Part shown: positions 43,487 to 51,725 of the stretch, piece after piece | Layout: every line of letters begins with the position of its first letter | How positions within the stretch are numbered: position 1 is the first letter of the stretch | Assembly: GCF_017916475.1 (NCBI RefSeq) | Contig: NZ_JAFMTB010000001.1 | Location: 682,001 to 746,000 of the forward strand | Length of the DNA: 64,000 nt | Origin: Patulibacter sp. SYSU D01012 | GTDB taxonomy: Bacteria > Actinomycetota > Thermoleophilia > Solirubrobacterales > Solirubrobacteraceae | Direction: 5' to 3' | Notes under the pieces: model-generated | Seen by the model: the letters and a program-made list of their open reading frames with translations, nothing else | Told to the model about the DNA's origin: nothing | Databases searched by the model: none | Made by a program: the position numbers and the translations under genes

Positions 43487-44572
43487 ATGCACGTCGCGAT
43501 CGACGCACGAGCGGCCTCCGAGGTTCCCGCTGGACGGGGCCGGTACGTCCGGGAGCTCCTGCGCGCGCTGGCCGCGCGCGACGACGACCACCGCTACGAC
43601 CTGATTGCCCGGACGCCGTGGGGCGGCAGCCTTGACGAGCGCTTCCGCTGGCGCTGCTTCCCCGGCACCGACCCCTGGTGGCCGCTCGGCGTGGGGCCGC
43701 GCCTCGGCCGCGTCGACGTGACGCTCGCGACCAACTCGTACCTGTTCGCCGTCACGGCTCCGCGGCCGACCGTCGCGTTCGTCCACGACATGGTCGTCTT
43801 CGACCCCGAGAGCCGGCCGCCCGCCGGTGCGGCTGCGGAGCGCGTGACCCTGCCGCTGGCCGTCAGACGGGCCACGGCCTTCGCGTGCAACTCCGGCGCC
43901 ACCCGCGACGCCCTCGTCGCGCGATTCCCTGCCGTCGCGGGGCGGACCGTCGTGACGCCGCTGGGTGTGGACCAGACGCTCGCCGCGCAGGCAACGCGCG
44001 GGGGCGATGTCGTCGCGCGCCTGCGGCTACCGCAGCGCTATGTGCTCTCGGTCGGGACGCGCGAGCCCCGCAAGAACCTGGTACGCGCGATCGCCGCGTT
44101 CGCCGAGCTGCCCGCCGATGTCCGGGCCGAGCGGCGGCTCGTGATCGTCGGGCACCCAGGCTGGGACGACGCGGAGATTGACACCGCGTTGCGCGACGCG
44201 GGTGACCTCGTGCACCTGGCCGGATTCGTGGACGACGCCGATCTGCCGGCGGTCTACGCCGCGGCGGACGCATTCGTGTACGTCTCGTTCCACGAGGGAT
44301 TCGGTCTGCCGGTTCTCGAGGCGATGGCCGTCGGAACGCCGGTCGTCACGTCGAACGTGTCCAGCCTTCCCGAGGTGGCTGGCGACGCGGCGCTCACCGT
44401 CGACCCACGGTCGGTGCCGGCGATCCGTGACGCACTGTCCCGTGTCCTGTCTGACGGTGGACTCGCGGCGAGCCTCATCGAACGAGGCACGCGGCGCGCG
44501 ACGGCCTACTCCTGGGCACGAACCGCTGACACGACCCTCGCGTTGCTCGCCGACGCTCGAAAGGGACGTTGA
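43487..44572 (+). CDS. Glycosyltransferase family 4
   Basis: A 361-residue GT-B protein starting MHVAIDARAASEVPAGRGRYVRELL, as in mannosyltransferase-like GT4 members. FVHDMVVFDPESRP, RYVLSVGTREPRKNLVRAIAAFAEL and FHEGFGLPVLEAMAVGTPVVTSNVSSLPEVAG (E-x7-E) are clear. It uses more A- and T-ending codons than the genes to the left, as does the next gene, which suggests that the pair arrived together. It is separated from the next gene by one base. Confidence 0.89.
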   Translation: MHVAIDARAASEVPAGRGRYVRELLRALAARDDDHRYDLIARTPWGGSLDERFRWRCFPGTDPWWPLGVGPRLGRVDVTLATNSYLFAVTAPRPTVAFVHDMVVFDPESRPPAGAAAERVTLPLAVRRATAFACNSGATRDALVARFPAVAGRTVVTPLGVDQTLAAQATRGGDVVARLRLPQRYVLSVGTREPRKNLVRAIAAFAELPADVRAERRLVIVGHPGWDDAEIDTALRDAGDLVHLAGFVDDADLPAVYAAADAFVYVSFHEGFGLPVLEAMAVGTPVVTSNVSSLPEVAGDAALTVDPRSVPAIRDALSRVLSDGGLAASLIERGTRRATAYSWARTADTTLALLADARKGR

Positions 44573-44573
44573 C

Positions 44574-45719
44574 GTGCGCGTCGCCCTGAATCTTCTTGCG
44601 TTCGGGCCGCGAGCGGGCGGTGTCGGCCGGTACGTGCGTGAGTTGGCGCCCGCCATGCTCGCGGCACGCCCCGACCTCGAGCTCCAGCTTCTCGCGCCGC
44701 GGGATGCGCCCGACTGGCTCACTGCGCTGGCGGATCATGACCGGGTCGCTATGACGCGACTGCGGACCCTGAGCCATGCGCCGCACATGCTCTACCCGAC
44801 TCAGCTCGGCGCGATCGGTTTCTTGGCACGCCGAGCAGGGTGTGATCTGGTCCACGGACCCGCGAACTTCGCTCCGCTCGTCGGCATCCCGACGGTCGTG
44901 ACGGTCCACGACGTGATGTGGGTCGAACACGCCGAGCTGGCAGGGTTCAGCCCGGTTGCCTCCAGGGTGTGGCGCGACTTGACGAGGATGTGCACGACGA
45001 CCGCGCGGGTCGTCATCGCTGACACGCATGCCACCGCCCGGGACCTCCAGCGACTTCTCAGCGTGCCTGCGCGCAAGATCGATGTCGTGATGCTGGGCGC
45101 AGGCATCGATGTGACCGCGACCCCAACGAAGCCCGACGTGCTCCGTGCTCGGTATGGCCTCGACAGAGCCCGTGTCGTGTTGAGCGTGGGACAGAAACGT
45201 CCGCACAAGAACGTCGAGACCTTGATCCGCGCTCTGCGTGACCTGCCTGACGACGTCGTCCTGGTGGCGCCCGGCGCCGACCATGGGCATGGTGCCGCCC
45301 TCGAACGGCTGGCGGAGGAACTGGGCGTCGCACATCGTGTGCGTCTCCCCAGTTGGGTGAGCGATGAAGACCTCGAGGGCCTCTACGGTCTTGCGACGGC
45401 CGACGTACAGGTGTCGCTCATGGAGGGCTTCGGCCTCCCTGCGCTCGAGGCCATGCAGCGCGGCGTGCCCACCGTCGTGTCGACCACTCCTGCTCTGGTC
45501 GAGGCAGCCGGCGATGGCGCAGAGGTCGTTGCTCCCTTGGACCATGAGGCTGTGGCCGCAGCCGTGCGGAGGATTCTCGATGACTCGCGATGGTCGGCGG
45601 CGTTGGCCGAACGTGGGCACCGCCGGGTCAAGCAGCTCACGTGGGCCCACACCGCACAGAAGACCGTCGCAGCGTACGACCGTGCACTCTCTCCGACGTC
45701 ACGGGCGGCCGACGGCTAG
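44574..45719 (+). CDS. Glycosyltransferase family 4
   Basis: A 381-residue GT-B protein from GTG 44574 with an AAAGGG ribosome site 9 bases upstream. VRVALNLLAFGPRAGGVGRYVREL, VVTVHDVMWVEH, LSVGQKRPHKNVETLIRAL and LMEGFGLPALEAMQRGVPTVVST (E-x7-E) are typical. It lies directly behind 43487-44572, and its end overlaps the convergent gene at 45699 by 21 bases. Codon composition is less GC-extreme than in most of the window. Confidence 0.89.
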   Translation: MRVALNLLAFGPRAGGVGRYVRELAPAMLAARPDLELQLLAPRDAPDWLTALADHDRVAMTRLRTLSHAPHMLYPTQLGAIGFLARRAGCDLVHGPANFAPLVGIPTVVTVHDVMWVEHAELAGFSPVASRVWRDLTRMCTTTARVVIADTHATARDLQRLLSVPARKIDVVMLGAGIDVTATPTKPDVLRARYGLDRARVVLSVGQKRPHKNVETLIRALRDLPDDVVLVAPGADHGHGAALERLAEELGVAHRVRLPSWVSDEDLEGLYGLATADVQVSLMEGFGLPALEAMQRGVPTVVSTTPALVEAAGDGAEVVAPLDHEAVAAAVRRILDDSRWSAALAERGHRRVKQLTWAHTAQKTVAAYDRALSPTSRAADG

Positions 45720-46835
45720 CACCCGGTCGTACGCGCCGGCCAGGCGCTCGGCGGCGGCCTCGACGGCGTAGAGCCGGACTCGCTCCTGGTCCCGCACGCG
45801 GTGTGGCTCCGACGCGCCGCCAGCCAGGACGCCAGCGACCAGTGCCGTGGCGAGCCCCACCCAGTCTCCGGGCGCCACGTACGTCGCGTGCGGTCCCGCG
45901 ACCTCGGGGATCGCGCCTGAAGTGGTGGTGACGATCGGCAGCCCGGCGGCGTGCGCCTCGGCGAGGACCATGCCGAACTGCTCCTCCCATGACCAGATCG
46001 GCATGCTGCCGAGCCACAGCGCCGAGGCCGCCGAGTACACGGCGGGCATCTCGTCGTACGGCACGAACGACCGGAATGTGACGCGGTCCGCGATGCCAAG
46101 GTCCCCGGCGTAGCGGCGCAGTCGGTCCTCGTCCGGGCCCGTGCCCACCACGACGACGCGCGGTACCACGGGGGCCCCGCGCCGCAGCAGCAGCGCGACG
46201 GCACGGAACAAGTCCTGGTGGCCCTTCTCCCACACCAGGCGGCCGGCGGACAGGATCTCGGGCACGTCGGTGCGCGTCGGCCCGGCGGGCCTGAAGCGGG
46301 TGGTGTCGATGCCCGGCGCGCAGATCTCCATGCGGTCGGCGGCGACGCCTTCGACCAGCAGCGCGTCGCGGGCGCGCTCGGTCGCGGGGAGGAACAGGTC
46401 GGTGTGCTGCAACACGGCGCGCCGGTAGGGACGCGTGCGCACGTTGCGGTAGGCGTCGGCGAAGGGAAGCGTCTCCCAGACGTTCGTCACCAGGCGGAAG
46501 CCCAGACGTTCGCGCAGCCGTGCGGCTTGAGCCGTGTACCAATAGCCGAGCTCCTGGCCGTGCACGATGTCGGCACCGCGCAGCGCGTCCGCCAAGCCCA
46601 GGTAGCGGTCGCCCGGCAGCCGGGTCAGTAGGTCGCCAGCCCGGCCCTTCGGCAGCAGGTCGCGGACGGTGCGGACCGGCGTCCGCTCGAGCGGCAGCGC
46701 GCTGGCGTCGAAACCGTCGCCCCGCAGCGGTTGGGGCACGACCACGTCGAACCGCTCGCTCAGGAGCGTCCAGGGGCGCAGTTCCCACGGGTTGGCCTGA
46801 TGCCCGCGAAGGACGACGACTCGGGGTCGGGACAC
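45699..46835 (-). CDS. Glycosyltransferase family 4
   Basis: A 378-residue GT-B protein. PRVVVLRGHQANPWELRPW at the start, IVHGQELGYWYTAQAARL, EILSAGRLVWEKGHQDLFRAVALLL and WEEQFGMVLAEAHAAGLPIVTTTSG (E-x7-E) place it in GT4. The GTG at 46835 is the first start giving the full N-terminal Rossmann fold; the longer frame runs through the neighbouring methyltransferase. It is 47 bases downstream of that methyltransferase gene and may act after it. Confidence 0.87.
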   Translation of the reverse strand: MSRPRVVVLRGHQANPWELRPWTLLSERFDVVVPQPLRGDGFDASALPLERTPVRTVRDLLPKGRAGDLLTRLPGDRYLGLADALRGADIVHGQELGYWYTAQAARLRERLGFRLVTNVWETLPFADAYRNVRTRPYRRAVLQHTDLFLPATERARDALLVEGVAADRMEICAPGIDTTRFRPAGPTRTDVPEILSAGRLVWEKGHQDLFRAVALLLRRGAPVVPRVVVVGTGPDEDRLRRYAGDLGIADRVTFRSFVPYDEMPAVYSAASALWLGSMPIWSWEEQFGMVLAEAHAAGLPIVTTTSGAIPEVAGPHATYVAPGDWVGLATALVAGVLAGGASEPHRVRDQERVRLYAVEAAAERLAGAYDRVLAVGRP

Positions 46836-46882
46836 GCGCCGAAGCCTACGGACTCGACCCGCGCGGGCATCGCGCCGGGCGC

Positions 46883-47416
46883 TCAGCGGATCAGCGTCGC
46901 CTCGATGTTCGACGCGGGGAACATCCGCCCCAGCGGCGAACCCTCGTACCACCGCTGGCGGGCCGGCGAGCGGTTCGCCCACGGCTCGATGGCGTAGTTC
47001 CAGGGGTAGCCGCGGTAGCGGTGGAACACGAGCTTCGCGGACTCCAGCCGGGCGAACTTGAAGTCGAAGTAGTGCGGCCACTGCGTGAACGGGCTGCTCT
47101 CGCAGAAGAAGCCCATGGTCTCGACCGAGAAGCCGGTGACGTGGGTGGGGTCGATCCACAGCGAGGTCGACGAGAAGTGCGGCGAACTCATCCACAGGCG
47201 GGCGCCGGGGCGCATCACGCGGTGCAGCTCGCGCATCACCGGGATGAGCTGGACGTGCTCGAGCACGTCCTTGGCGACGACCTCGTCCACCGTGCCGGTG
47301 TCGAAGGGCAGCGGCTCGTTCAGGTCGTGCACGACATCGACGCCGTCCAGGCCGACGGAGTCGACGTTCACGTAGCCGGGGCGGATGTCATTGCCGCAGC
47401 CGAGGTTCAGGCGCAT
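46883..47416 (-). CDS. SAM-dependent methyltransferase-like protein
   Basis: A 177-residue small class I methyltransferase. RLNLGCGNDIRPGYVNVDSVGLDG and DVVHDLNEPLPFDTGTVDEVVAKDVLEHV contain motifs I to III of the methyltransferase fold often found in capsule and O-antigen loci; MRPGARLWMSSPHFSSTSLW follows. The C-terminal part is shorter than in full-size members. It starts at ATG 47416, with a GTG two codons upstream as the alternative. It is divergent from a flippase gene with 120 bases between them. Confidence 0.83.
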   Translation of the reverse strand: MRLNLGCGNDIRPGYVNVDSVGLDGVDVVHDLNEPLPFDTGTVDEVVAKDVLEHVQLIPVMRELHRVMRPGARLWMSSPHFSSTSLWIDPTHVTGFSVETMGFFCESSPFTQWPHYFDFKFARLESAKLVFHRYRGYPWNYAIEPWANRSPARQRWYEGSPLGRMFPASNIEATLIR

Positions 47417-47536
47417 GGTCACCGATCGTCGTTTCGCGTCGTCGGCGGCTCGCCGCCGCCCGATGGAGAGCAGCGTACGAGGCCCGGCGCCGCGGGGCGT
47501 CGCCGATGCCGGGGCGCCCGGCTACCCTCGACGGTC

Positions 47537-49036
47537 GTGTCCGATGTGAGCCCCGCGCCCGACGCGACGGACGTCCTCGACGGCCCAGAGGCGGGCGGGA
47601 AGGTGATTTCCGGTGCCGCGCTGCGCGTAGTGTTCTACGCGTTGGGATCGTTGCTGGCGGTGGGGTCGACCGCCGTCGTCTCCCGTCATCTGGGGATCGC
47701 GGGATTTGACGGGTTCGCGACCGTCCTGTCGCTCACTGCCGTCGCGCTCCTCGTGACGGACTTCGGCCTGACGGCGCTCGGCGTCCGGGAGTACGTTGCG
47801 CAGACCGGCGAGCAGCGCGCCCACATGATGGCCGTGATGGTGACCCTACGGCTGCTGCTGATGGGACTCGCCACGGTGGGGATGCTCGTCTTCGCCCTCG
47901 TTAGCGGGTTCTCGAGCGAGCTGCTCGTCGGCACGGCGCTCGCGGGTGTCGGACTGATCGCCCAGGCCGTGCCGGCGACGTACAGCCTGCCGCTTGCAGC
48001 CACGCTGCGTCTCGGGTGGGTCGGGGGGATCGACTTCGTCCGGCAGGCCGTGCAGGCGCTCTGCCTGGTCGTCCTCGCCGCGGTCGGGGCGGGTGTGGCG
48101 CCGCTCCTCGGGAGCTTGATCCCCGCCGGGCTGGTGTCGCTCGCGGCGGCCGCAGCAGTCGCCCGGGGCCTCGCGCCATTGTGGCCCCGATGGGACCTTG
48201 CCGAGATGCGTCGGCTGCTGCGCATGTCGTTCAGCTACGCCATAGGCACGAGCATCGGTTCGATCTACGCGTATGTCGCACAGATCGTCACCCATCTATC
48301 GACGACGGAGCACGAGAGCGGGCTCTTTGCCCTGTCGTTCCGGGTCTTCTCGGTCGTCGTCGCCGTGGCGATCATCGTTGTCGGCAGCGCCTACCCAATT
48401 CTGACCCGTGCCGCCGGCAGCGAGGACGGTGAGCGCTTCGAGTACGCCGGCACCCGCCTGGTCGAAGGCGTGGTGCTGATCGGGACGGTGTTCGCGCTCG
48501 TCCTGGGCGTCGGCGCCCCGCTGATCGTCGAGGTGCTCGGCGGCCCCCAATACGGCGACGCCGTCGATGTCGCGCGTTTGCACGCGCTGGCACTGCCCGG
48601 ATCGTTCGCCGTCGCCGCCGGCTCGTTCCTGCTGCTTTCGTTGCGCCGCCACCGCACGCTGCTGCGCATCAACGTGTCGATCCTGGTGGCGAGCATTGCC
48701 TTGACCGCGGCCATGGCGTCCGCGTGGGGCGCAACCGGCGCGGCGACTGCGATGGTCATCACCGAATACGCCCTGGCTGGTGCCTTCCTCCTGGCCGTCC
48801 GCCAGGCCGGCTCGGACGTGGCGATGGGTCGCCGCGTGCTCTTGTCGCTGCTCGGGGCGGCCGCGCTGGCCGTTGTGATCGGCGCGGGACTGCAGACGCT
48901 CATCGACGGTGCCGCCTGGAGCGCCGTTTGTGCCGCGGCGTCCTGTCTGACGTTCCTCGTCGTGACGACGGCGACGGGTGGCGTGCCGGCGGAGATCACC
49001 CACGCCGTGCGCGGCCGCCTGCGTCGTCGCGCCTGA
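47537..49036 (+). CDS. Wzx-like oligosaccharide flippase
   Basis: A 499-residue polytopic membrane protein with 12-14 hydrophobic segments. LRVVFYALGSLLAVGSTAVVSRHLGIAGFDGFATVLSLTAVALLVTDFGLTALGVREY is the standard Wzx opening, and SFSYAIGTSIGSIYAYVAQIV a later landmark. It is related in layout to the flippase at 22252 but clearly separate in sequence. It starts at GTG 47537 with the first 20 residues cytoplasmic. It precedes rfbC by 86 bases and would export the lipid-linked unit built by the right-hand glycosyltransferases. Confidence 0.87.
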   Translation: MSDVSPAPDATDVLDGPEAGGKVISGAALRVVFYALGSLLAVGSTAVVSRHLGIAGFDGFATVLSLTAVALLVTDFGLTALGVREYVAQTGEQRAHMMAVMVTLRLLLMGLATVGMLVFALVSGFSSELLVGTALAGVGLIAQAVPATYSLPLAATLRLGWVGGIDFVRQAVQALCLVVLAAVGAGVAPLLGSLIPAGLVSLAAAAAVARGLAPLWPRWDLAEMRRLLRMSFSYAIGTSIGSIYAYVAQIVTHLSTTEHESGLFALSFRVFSVVVAVAIIVVGSAYPILTRAAGSEDGERFEYAGTRLVEGVVLIGTVFALVLGVGAPLIVEVLGGPQYGDAVDVARLHALALPGSFAVAAGSFLLLSLRRHRTLLRINVSILVASIALTAAMASAWGATGAATAMVITEYALAGAFLLAVRQAGSDVAMGRRVLLSLLGAAALAVVIGAGLQTLIDGAAWSAVCAAASCLTFLVVTTATGGVPAEITHAVRGRLRRRA

Positions 49037-49122
49037 GCGGCCGTTCAATCGACCGACCGGCACGCTGAACCCGTGGTACCGCCGAGCGGCGAACGGCTGC
49101 GCCAGCGACTACCGTGCCGGCC

Positions 49123-49695
49123 ATGGAGATCCGCGAGACGTCGCTGCCCGACGCCAAGCTCATCGTTCCCCGCGTGTTCCCGGACGAGCGCGGGTTCTTC
49201 GCCGAGACGTTCCGCGAGAACGTGCTGGCCGAGGCCGGCATCCACGACACTTGGGTGCAGGACAACCACTCACGGTCCTCGTACGGCGTCGTGCGCGGGC
49301 TGCACTTCCAGATCGGCAAGGGCGCCGCAAAGCTCGTCCGCTGCGGCCGCGGCCACATCTGGGACGTCATCGTCGACCTGCGCAAGGGCTCGCCGACGTA
49401 CGGCAAGTGGCAGGGCTTCGACCTGACCGACGAGAACATGCACGTCCTGTACGTGCCGGTCGGCTTCGCGCACGGCTTCTGCGTCATGAGCGACGTCGCG
49501 GACGTGCTCTACAAGCAGACGAACTACTACTCCGGTGAGGTCGAGCGCGGTATCGCGTATAACGACCGCGAGGTTGCGGTCGCTTGGCCGCTAGCGCCTG
49601 AGTTGATTCTGGTTTCAGACCGTGATGCCAGCGCCCCGTCTCTTCACGACATTGCGGAGCAACTTGTCTTCAACGAGACATCGGTGAACGGTTGA
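49123..49695 (+). CDS. rfbC: dTDP-4-dehydrorhamnose 3,5-epimerase
   Basis: A 190-residue cupin enzyme of dTDP-L-rhamnose synthesis. DAKLIVPRVFPDERGFFAETFRENVL, QDNHSRSSYGVVRGLHFQ (catalytic His in GLHFQ), LVRCGRGHIWDVIVDLRKGSPTYGKW and YVPVGFAHGFCVMSDVADVLYKQTNYY (Tyr) are all conserved. Partner genes rfbA, B and D are not in the window, so they are elsewhere in the genome or this enzyme works on another dTDP-keto sugar. After about base 49550 the gene becomes noticeably less GC-rich, and the end (FNETSVNG) is not a usual RfbC tail. Confidence 0.93.
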   Translation: MEIRETSLPDAKLIVPRVFPDERGFFAETFRENVLAEAGIHDTWVQDNHSRSSYGVVRGLHFQIGKGAAKLVRCGRGHIWDVIVDLRKGSPTYGKWQGFDLTDENMHVLYVPVGFAHGFCVMSDVADVLYKQTNYYSGEVERGIAYNDREVAVAWPLAPELILVSDRDASAPSLHDIAEQLVFNETSVNG

Positions 49696-49733
49696 TATCC
49701 CCTAGGCGGGAAACTTGACCGAAGTGATGGGCC

Positions 49734-49758
49734 AGACGGCGCCTCTAGGGCGCCGTCT
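49734..49758. terminator. Perfect hairpin between convergent genes
   Basis: A 10-base-pair perfect stem (49734-49743 with 49749-49758) and a 5-base loop (TCTAG) lie between the rfbC stop and the stop of the convergent small gene at 49758. It probably ends transcription from both directions, although no T tract is present. Confidence 0.72.
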
Positions 49759-50339
49759 CAGCTCCGGGGGTTAGTCTGGACCTCGGCGATGCGTCCGAGG
49801 CCGAGCAGGATGCTCACAGCGGTCTTGACGTCGCCCTCGTCGACCTGCCAACCAAGATCTCGTGCCAGTGTCGGCACGTCGCTTGTGTCGACCGGAGTGT
49901 CGTGCTGCCGCACGATTAGGTCCACTTTGGCGGCTAGAGACAGGGGCTTCTGGCGATAGCCGGGAACCAGTTCGCCGAGGCGTTTGACGGTCTCATCTAT
50001 CCGATAGGCCGCCCCCGCGTGAGCGGCACGGAGCTCAGTGACGGTTTCCCGTCCCTGGGGCGTTAGCTCGTAGTGATACTGGCGTCCGGGACCCGAGGCG
50101 AACGGTGTAACGGTTTCAGTAATGTCGCCGGCGAAGGCAGAGTTACTCACAGCGTCTTCGACCGGACGGCTGTAGGGGCCGTAGTAATGAGCCCGGTGTC
50201 CCGAATCCTGCTCGATCACGGCGCTGCCGAAGTAGCAGAGCTTCTGCATCGCCGTCCGCCCGTTCACCGTACCGCCTGCCGCGTCGACGACCAGCAGCAC
50301 GAGCTCTCGCACCGTCACACTGTCATCAAAATTCGGCAC
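49758..50339 (-). CDS. YwgA-like protein paired with an HD-domain gene
   Basis: A 193-residue soluble protein with GGTVNGRTAMQKLCYFGSAV and HRAHYYGPYSRPVEDAV, matching the pattern of the YwgA family and, more distantly, of Panacea/SocA-type antitoxin-like domains (a small-residue-rich Lys/Gln helix, then a [YF]GPYS turn). ELTPQGRETVTELR is a second landmark. The family's function is not established. The start taken is the GTG at 50339, overlapping the HD gene by 25 bases; a second GTG at 50318 would give the common 4-base GTGA overlap. From memory, YwgA and the YwfO HD protein are also neighbours in Bacillus. It is AT-richer than the flanks. Confidence 0.72.
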   Translation of the reverse strand: MPNFDDSVTVRELVLLVVDAAGGTVNGRTAMQKLCYFGSAVIEQDSGHRAHYYGPYSRPVEDAVSNSAFAGDITETVTPFASGPGRQYHYELTPQGRETVTELRAAHAGAAYRIDETVKRLGELVPGYRQKPLSLAAKVDLIVRQHDTPVDTSDVPTLARDLGWQVDEGDVKTAVSILLGLGRIAEVQTNPRS

Positions 50340-51646
50340 AATAGATCCTTGACTTTATCGTCGGTGGTGGCATCCGTCTTCGCGAGGTAGACCGAGGCGA
50401 AGCGCTTGTTGGGTTCTGTCGCATTGCGAAAGATCTCGCTCGTCTCCTCGATCAGGTCGGGTTCCCGATCGTCAAACTTCAGGAGGATGTCCTTCGGGCC
50501 GATACCCGCTCCCGGGTTGCGATGAACCGGGTTGCCGGGCTCTTCGATCTTCAAGGCTACGTGGTGCGCCGGACAGTCAAGGTCTGTTGCGATCGCGGCC
50601 TCTAGATCGGGGATTTTGCTTGCCATGCGCTCCGGATCGAGCAGCCGGCCCAGTCTCGGCCCACCGAGTGACCCCCGCATGTCCTCGAGCGACACGTGAG
50701 CGTAGCGCCGAAAGAGCCGACGAGTCGCGAGCCTTTCGGCCATGTCCCGCGAGTCGGTCGCGTCGTTCTGTGTAAGGAGGTGGCGCATGACGGTGGCGTC
50801 GTCGTTCTCGAGGTACCGTTCGAGGAAGGTCGGCGTCGGTGTTGGGCGTCCTTGGTCGACCGGTACGGTGAAAGCGTCTGCGTTTATTGCTCCCTCGTCG
50901 ATGCCTAGGGCAAGGGCGCGCTGCACCATGATGTCGGTCGCGACTCGTGTCTTGTGACCGTACACCTGGCGGTGCATATGGTGCCGCGCCAGCAAGAGTC
51001 CTTCGACGGCCCACACTCCATCTGCTTCGAATCCGAGTTGTGTCTGGGGCCCGTCCTTGATCACCGTTGCGGTGTCGAGTAGGCGGTTCAAGTCGTATTT
51101 GCCGTAATTGACCCCTGCAAAATAGGAATCTCGTAGGAGATAGTCGAGTTTGTCGGCGTCACTCGGACCGGAGACAATGTCTCGGGCTACAGTACGGACG
51201 CTAAATTCTCCCTTGTGTCCAACTAGATCCGCCGCCCGCTTGCATACGTCCTCCCCAAGGGCGGCGTGAAGGTGTTTATCGCCGTGCATGATGGCTACGG
51301 AGATGGCCTCGTGGACGTTGCTGACTCCGGCCCGTATGTCGAGGACCGCTTCCGATACATGTGAGAAGGGTCCGTGGCCGACGTCGTGCAGTAGGGCTGC
51401 CGCTCGAACGACGCGCCGTAGGTCCGGATCGAGTTCGAGCTCGTCAGCTAGCTTGCCGGCGATGTGGCAGACACCCAAGGAGTGCTCAAAGCGGGTATGC
51501 AGCGCCCCCGGGTAGACAAGGTTCGTCATGGCGAGCTGCTTGATGCCCCGCAGGCGCTGAAATACCGGCGAGTCGATGGCTGCGACTTCCGCGGGTTCGA
51601 GTTCGACGAAGTTATGAATCGGATCGCGGACGCGGACGGGACGCAC
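50315..51646 (-). CDS. HD-domain phosphohydrolase of the SAMHD1/YwfO type
   Basis: A 443-residue HD-superfamily protein. RVRDPIHNFVELEPAEVAAIDSPVFQRLRGIKQL with YPGALHTRFEHSLGV (His50) opens it, LLHDVGHGPFSH supplies His87-Asp88, and SDADKLDYLLRDSYFAGV supplies the fourth metal ligand (Asp165), all as in YwfO and SAMHD1-like dNTP triphosphohydrolases. The family removes triphosphate from dNTPs or acts as a ribonuclease/allosteric relative, and some members restrict phage. The GTG start is 79 bases from the divergent cytidine deaminase. A weak -35-like CTGACA (51686-51691, minus strand) lies upstream with no good -10. The gene is clearly less GC-rich than the polysaccharide cluster. Confidence 0.88.
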   Translation of the reverse strand: MRPVRVRDPIHNFVELEPAEVAAIDSPVFQRLRGIKQLAMTNLVYPGALHTRFEHSLGVCHIAGKLADELELDPDLRRVVRAAALLHDVGHGPFSHVSEAVLDIRAGVSNVHEAISVAIMHGDKHLHAALGEDVCKRAADLVGHKGEFSVRTVARDIVSGPSDADKLDYLLRDSYFAGVNYGKYDLNRLLDTATVIKDGPQTQLGFEADGVWAVEGLLLARHHMHRQVYGHKTRVATDIMVQRALALGIDEGAINADAFTVPVDQGRPTPTPTFLERYLENDDATVMRHLLTQNDATDSRDMAERLATRRLFRRYAHVSLEDMRGSLGGPRLGRLLDPERMASKIPDLEAAIATDLDCPAHHVALKIEEPGNPVHRNPGAGIGPKDILLKFDDREPDLIEETSEIFRNATEPNKRFASVYLAKTDATTDDKVKDLLCRILMTV

Positions 51647-51725
51647 GGTGCTCTCTTAGCAAGCCGTATGCGGTGACGGTCGAATTGTCAGCGCTCGTTC
51701 GAGGCCTGGTGGGTACATTGCACGC

